64,000 nt of DNA, from positions 95,914 to 159,913 of the forward strand of contig QKIY01000002.1 in assembly GCA_003250975.1 (NCBI GenBank), in the 5' to 3' direction. Position numbers and translations under genes: made by a program. This DNA is from Gammaproteobacteria bacterium. GTDB taxonomy: Bacteria > Pseudomonadota > Gammaproteobacteria > Eutrophobiales > Eutrophobiaceae. Shown here piece after piece: positions 62,492 to 64,000 of this stretch. The notes below the pieces were generated by a model. It had not been told where the DNA came from and did not search any database. It saw nothing but the letters and a program-made list of their open reading frames with translations. How positions within the stretch are numbered: position 1 is the stretch's first letter; the number at the start of each line of letters is the position of its first letter.

Positions 62492-64000
62492 ATGAAACGC
62501 TTTTCATTGATTGTTATACTACTGTTGCTTATCAATGCCTGCGATAATCCTGTAAGCAATGTTACAAATGCAGATTGGGCTTGGTATGGACAAAGCCTGA
62601 ACAATCAGCGTTACAGTCCACTAGACCAGATCAATAACAAGACAGTCGCCAACCTGAAGCTGGCTTGGAAGATCAATACAGGCCGTAAAGGGACATTTCA
62701 AACCTCCCCTATTGTCAAGGACGGTGTCATGTACCTTACGACACCATTCAACGATGTCCTTGCAGTCGATGCCACATCTGGAAAGACCATCTGGCGTTAT
62801 GTTCATGAGCTTAAGCATCAGAATTATTGTTGCGGTCCAGCCAACCGAGGCCCTGCTATTGCGTATGGTATGGTTTACACGGTGACGATCGATGCGCGCT
62901 TGATCGCCCTGGACCAAAACAGCGGTGAAGTGCTGTGGGACGTGGAAGTGACAGATCCGAATGCCGGTGTCAGCGAGGTCCTGGAACCTTTAATCGGCGT
63001 CAAGGAACTGCAAGGCGCCGAACAGACCGGGCAGACCGGTTACACCACCAATCTCGCCCCGCAGATTTACGATGGCAAGATTTTCGTGGGCATCAGCGGC
63101 GCCGGCTACGGATTACACATGGAATTCGATGAAGGCGGTGATCACATATTATCCGTCGGCGGATTTTCCGGTGGCGGTCACGGGCTGAGAGGATTCATCG
63201 TTGCCTATGATGCCGGGACCGGTGAAGAGATCTGGCGCTGGTATACGGTCCCCGAATCCGGGTGGGAAGGGGAATGGAGAACAAACACGCCCGACGGTAT
63301 CTCTCTGAATCGCGATACCACCGCAGAGAAATCAGCCTGGCTGAAATATAATGACACATGGCGCTACGGTGGCGGGTCGATCTACACCACGCCGGCCATC
63401 GATCCCGACCTCGGCCTGATGTACATCGGTACCGGCAACCCTTCGCCGCAGATGGACGATGCCACACGCCCCGGTGATAACCTGCACACGGTCAGCCTGG
63501 TGGCACTGGACATCAAGACCGGCAAAACGGCCTGGCATTTTCAACAGGTCCCGCATGACCGTTGGGGCTACGATGTGGCCAGTCCGCCTATCCTGTTTGA
63601 TTTTCACAAGGACGGTAAAACCATCAAGGCCGTTGGCCAGGCCAGCAAGCTGGGCTGGTTCTACATCCACGATCGAAAGTCCGGGGAGCTGCTGTTGAAG
63701 TCTGAACCCATTATTAAACAGGACAATCTGTTCGCGCGGCCGACAGAGGAAGGAGTACGCATCGTCCCCGGCACACTGGGTGCATCATCCTGGTCCCCGG
63801 TCGCCTACAACCCGCAGTTGGAATCCGTGTTTATCTCCGGCATCTATCAACCTTCCTTGTTTATTACCCGGAAATTAACACCGGAACCGGGCAAACCCTG
63901 GGAGAGTTACACTATCTTCCGTGCGACCGGCGAGGAAGACTGGGGTGTGTTTACATCTGTTTCAACTCGTACGGGGAAAATACTCTGGCAACACAAGGTG
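62492..64000 (+). CDS. PQQ-dependent-dehydrogenase-like lipoprotein (3' end outside window)
   Basis: I read 503 codons from the ATG at 62492 with no stop before the edge. A lipobox (LLLINAC, Cys17) suggests a lipid anchor. The eight-bladed quinoprotein pattern is clear: WAWYGQSLNNQRYSPL, the vicinal Cys113-Cys114 in NYCCGPANRG, and WRYGGGSIYTTPAIDP. At the usual metal-ligand positions it reads GISGAGYG (no Glu), PSPQMDDATRPGDN (Met for Asn) and HDRWGYD (Gly359 where the catalytic Asp is expected, with Asp361 two residues later). It may bind the cofactor differently or have lost activity. Its substrate is unknown. Confidence 0.85.
   Translation, partial: MKRFSLIVILLLLINACDNPVSNVTNADWAWYGQSLNNQRYSPLDQINNKTVANLKLAWKINTGRKGTFQTSPIVKDGVMYLTTPFNDVLAVDATSGKTIWRYVHELKHQNYCCGPANRGPAIAYGMVYTVTIDARLIALDQNSGEVLWDVEVTDPNAGVSEVLEPLIGVKELQGAEQTGQTGYTTNLAPQIYDGKIFVGISGAGYGLHMEFDEGGDHILSVGGFSGGGHGLRGFIVAYDAGTGEEIWRWYTVPESGWEGEWRTNTPDGISLNRDTTAEKSAWLKYNDTWRYGGGSIYTTPAIDPDLGLMYIGTGNPSPQMDDATRPGDNLHTVSLVALDIKTGKTAWHFQQVPHDRWGYDVASPPILFDFHKDGKTIKAVGQASKLGWFYIHDRKSGELLLKSEPIIKQDNLFARPTEEGVRIVPGTLGASSWSPVAYNPQLESVFISGIYQPSLFITRKLTPEPGKPWESYTIFRATGEEDWGVFTSVSTRTGKILWQHKV

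Noticed and set aside
1..64000. CRISPR arrays, insertion sequences, prophage genes, tRNA or rRNA genes
   Set aside because: I saw no regularly spaced repeats, transposase or phage proteins, and no tRNA/rRNA sequence that I could recognise. Short tRNA genes cannot be fully excluded by eye.

Overview
The window looks like chromosomal DNA from a methylotrophic gammaproteobacterium that oxidises methanol with a lanthanide-type (XoxF) methanol dehydrogenase and moves C1 units through tetrahydromethanopterin (H4MPT) and a methanofuran-type cofactor. The H4MPT/methanofuran and xox genes support the lifestyle. The housekeeping neighbourhoods (rpsP-rimM-trmD-rplS, xerD near dsbC, waaA, nrdAB with a paired NrdR site) support Gammaproteobacteria. 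The genus cannot be told from the sequence alone.

Layout. 1-7.1 kb: the end of an MscS-like channel gene, then a set formed by a circularly permuted ATP-grasp protein, an alpha-E protein, a transglutaminase/DUF2126 protein and the proteasome-like peptidase Anbu. 7.3-10.7 kb: a lone molybdopterin oxidoreductase, a double CDGSH iron-sulfur protein and a DUF547 protein. 10.9-15.1 kb: class I ribonucleotide reductase nrdAB under a promoter overlapped by NrdR boxes. 15.1-17.4 kb: hairpins, a small unknown gene, a frameshifted DUF3592 gene and an MltF-type transglycosylase. 17.4-28.8 kb: two mostly minus-strand blocks for C1 cofactors and enzymes (MfnE-, MfnF- and MfnD-like genes with pabB; HisA-like; fae, CitG-like, RimK-like, mch, ATP-grasp, mtdB, mptG).

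29.0-45.3 kb holds the most interesting part: two different formylmethanofuran modules in tandem. Module 1 (29.0-35.9 kb) has an archaeal-like FwdD subunit, an FwdB that keeps the cysteine expected to bind tungsten/molybdenum, FwdA, formyltransferase and FwdC, followed by a FdxA-type ferredoxin and a ferredoxin-NADP reductase. This looks like a real redox formylmethanofuran dehydrogenase wired to ferredoxin/NADPH. Module 2 (36.1-45.3 kb) has a degenerate B subunit without that cysteine, no FwdD, plus A, formyltransferase and C, and runs directly into an NAD-linked formate dehydrogenase (NuoE/NuoF-fused beta and 927-residue alpha). This is the hydrolytic route known from bacteria: formyl-H4MPT to formate to CO2. 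One genome would thus carry two exits from formyl-H4MPT with different electron carriers.

45.3-52 kb: the xox region. XoxF (with the Asp-Tyr-Asp lanthanide signature) is followed by a pseudoazurin where cytochrome XoxG is usually found, then XoxJ and an unknown exported protein. Divergent from xoxF is a SoxYZ-like carrier, and beyond it a small four-cysteine exported protein. 52-61.4 kb: housekeeping genes (waaA, DUF3108, dsbC, DUF4124, xerD, ogt, rplS-trmD-rimM-rpsP, 5-formyl-THF cyclo-ligase, a lipoprotein, a bile acid:sodium symporter family protein). 61.5-64 kb: a radical SAM protein and the start of a lipoprotein PQQ-type dehydrogenase that appears to lack the usual metal-binding residues; it runs off the window.

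Together the genes cover methanol to formaldehyde (XoxF), formaldehyde to formyl-H4MPT (Fae, MtdB, Mch), and two routes to CO2, plus parts of the synthesis of the cofactors they need.
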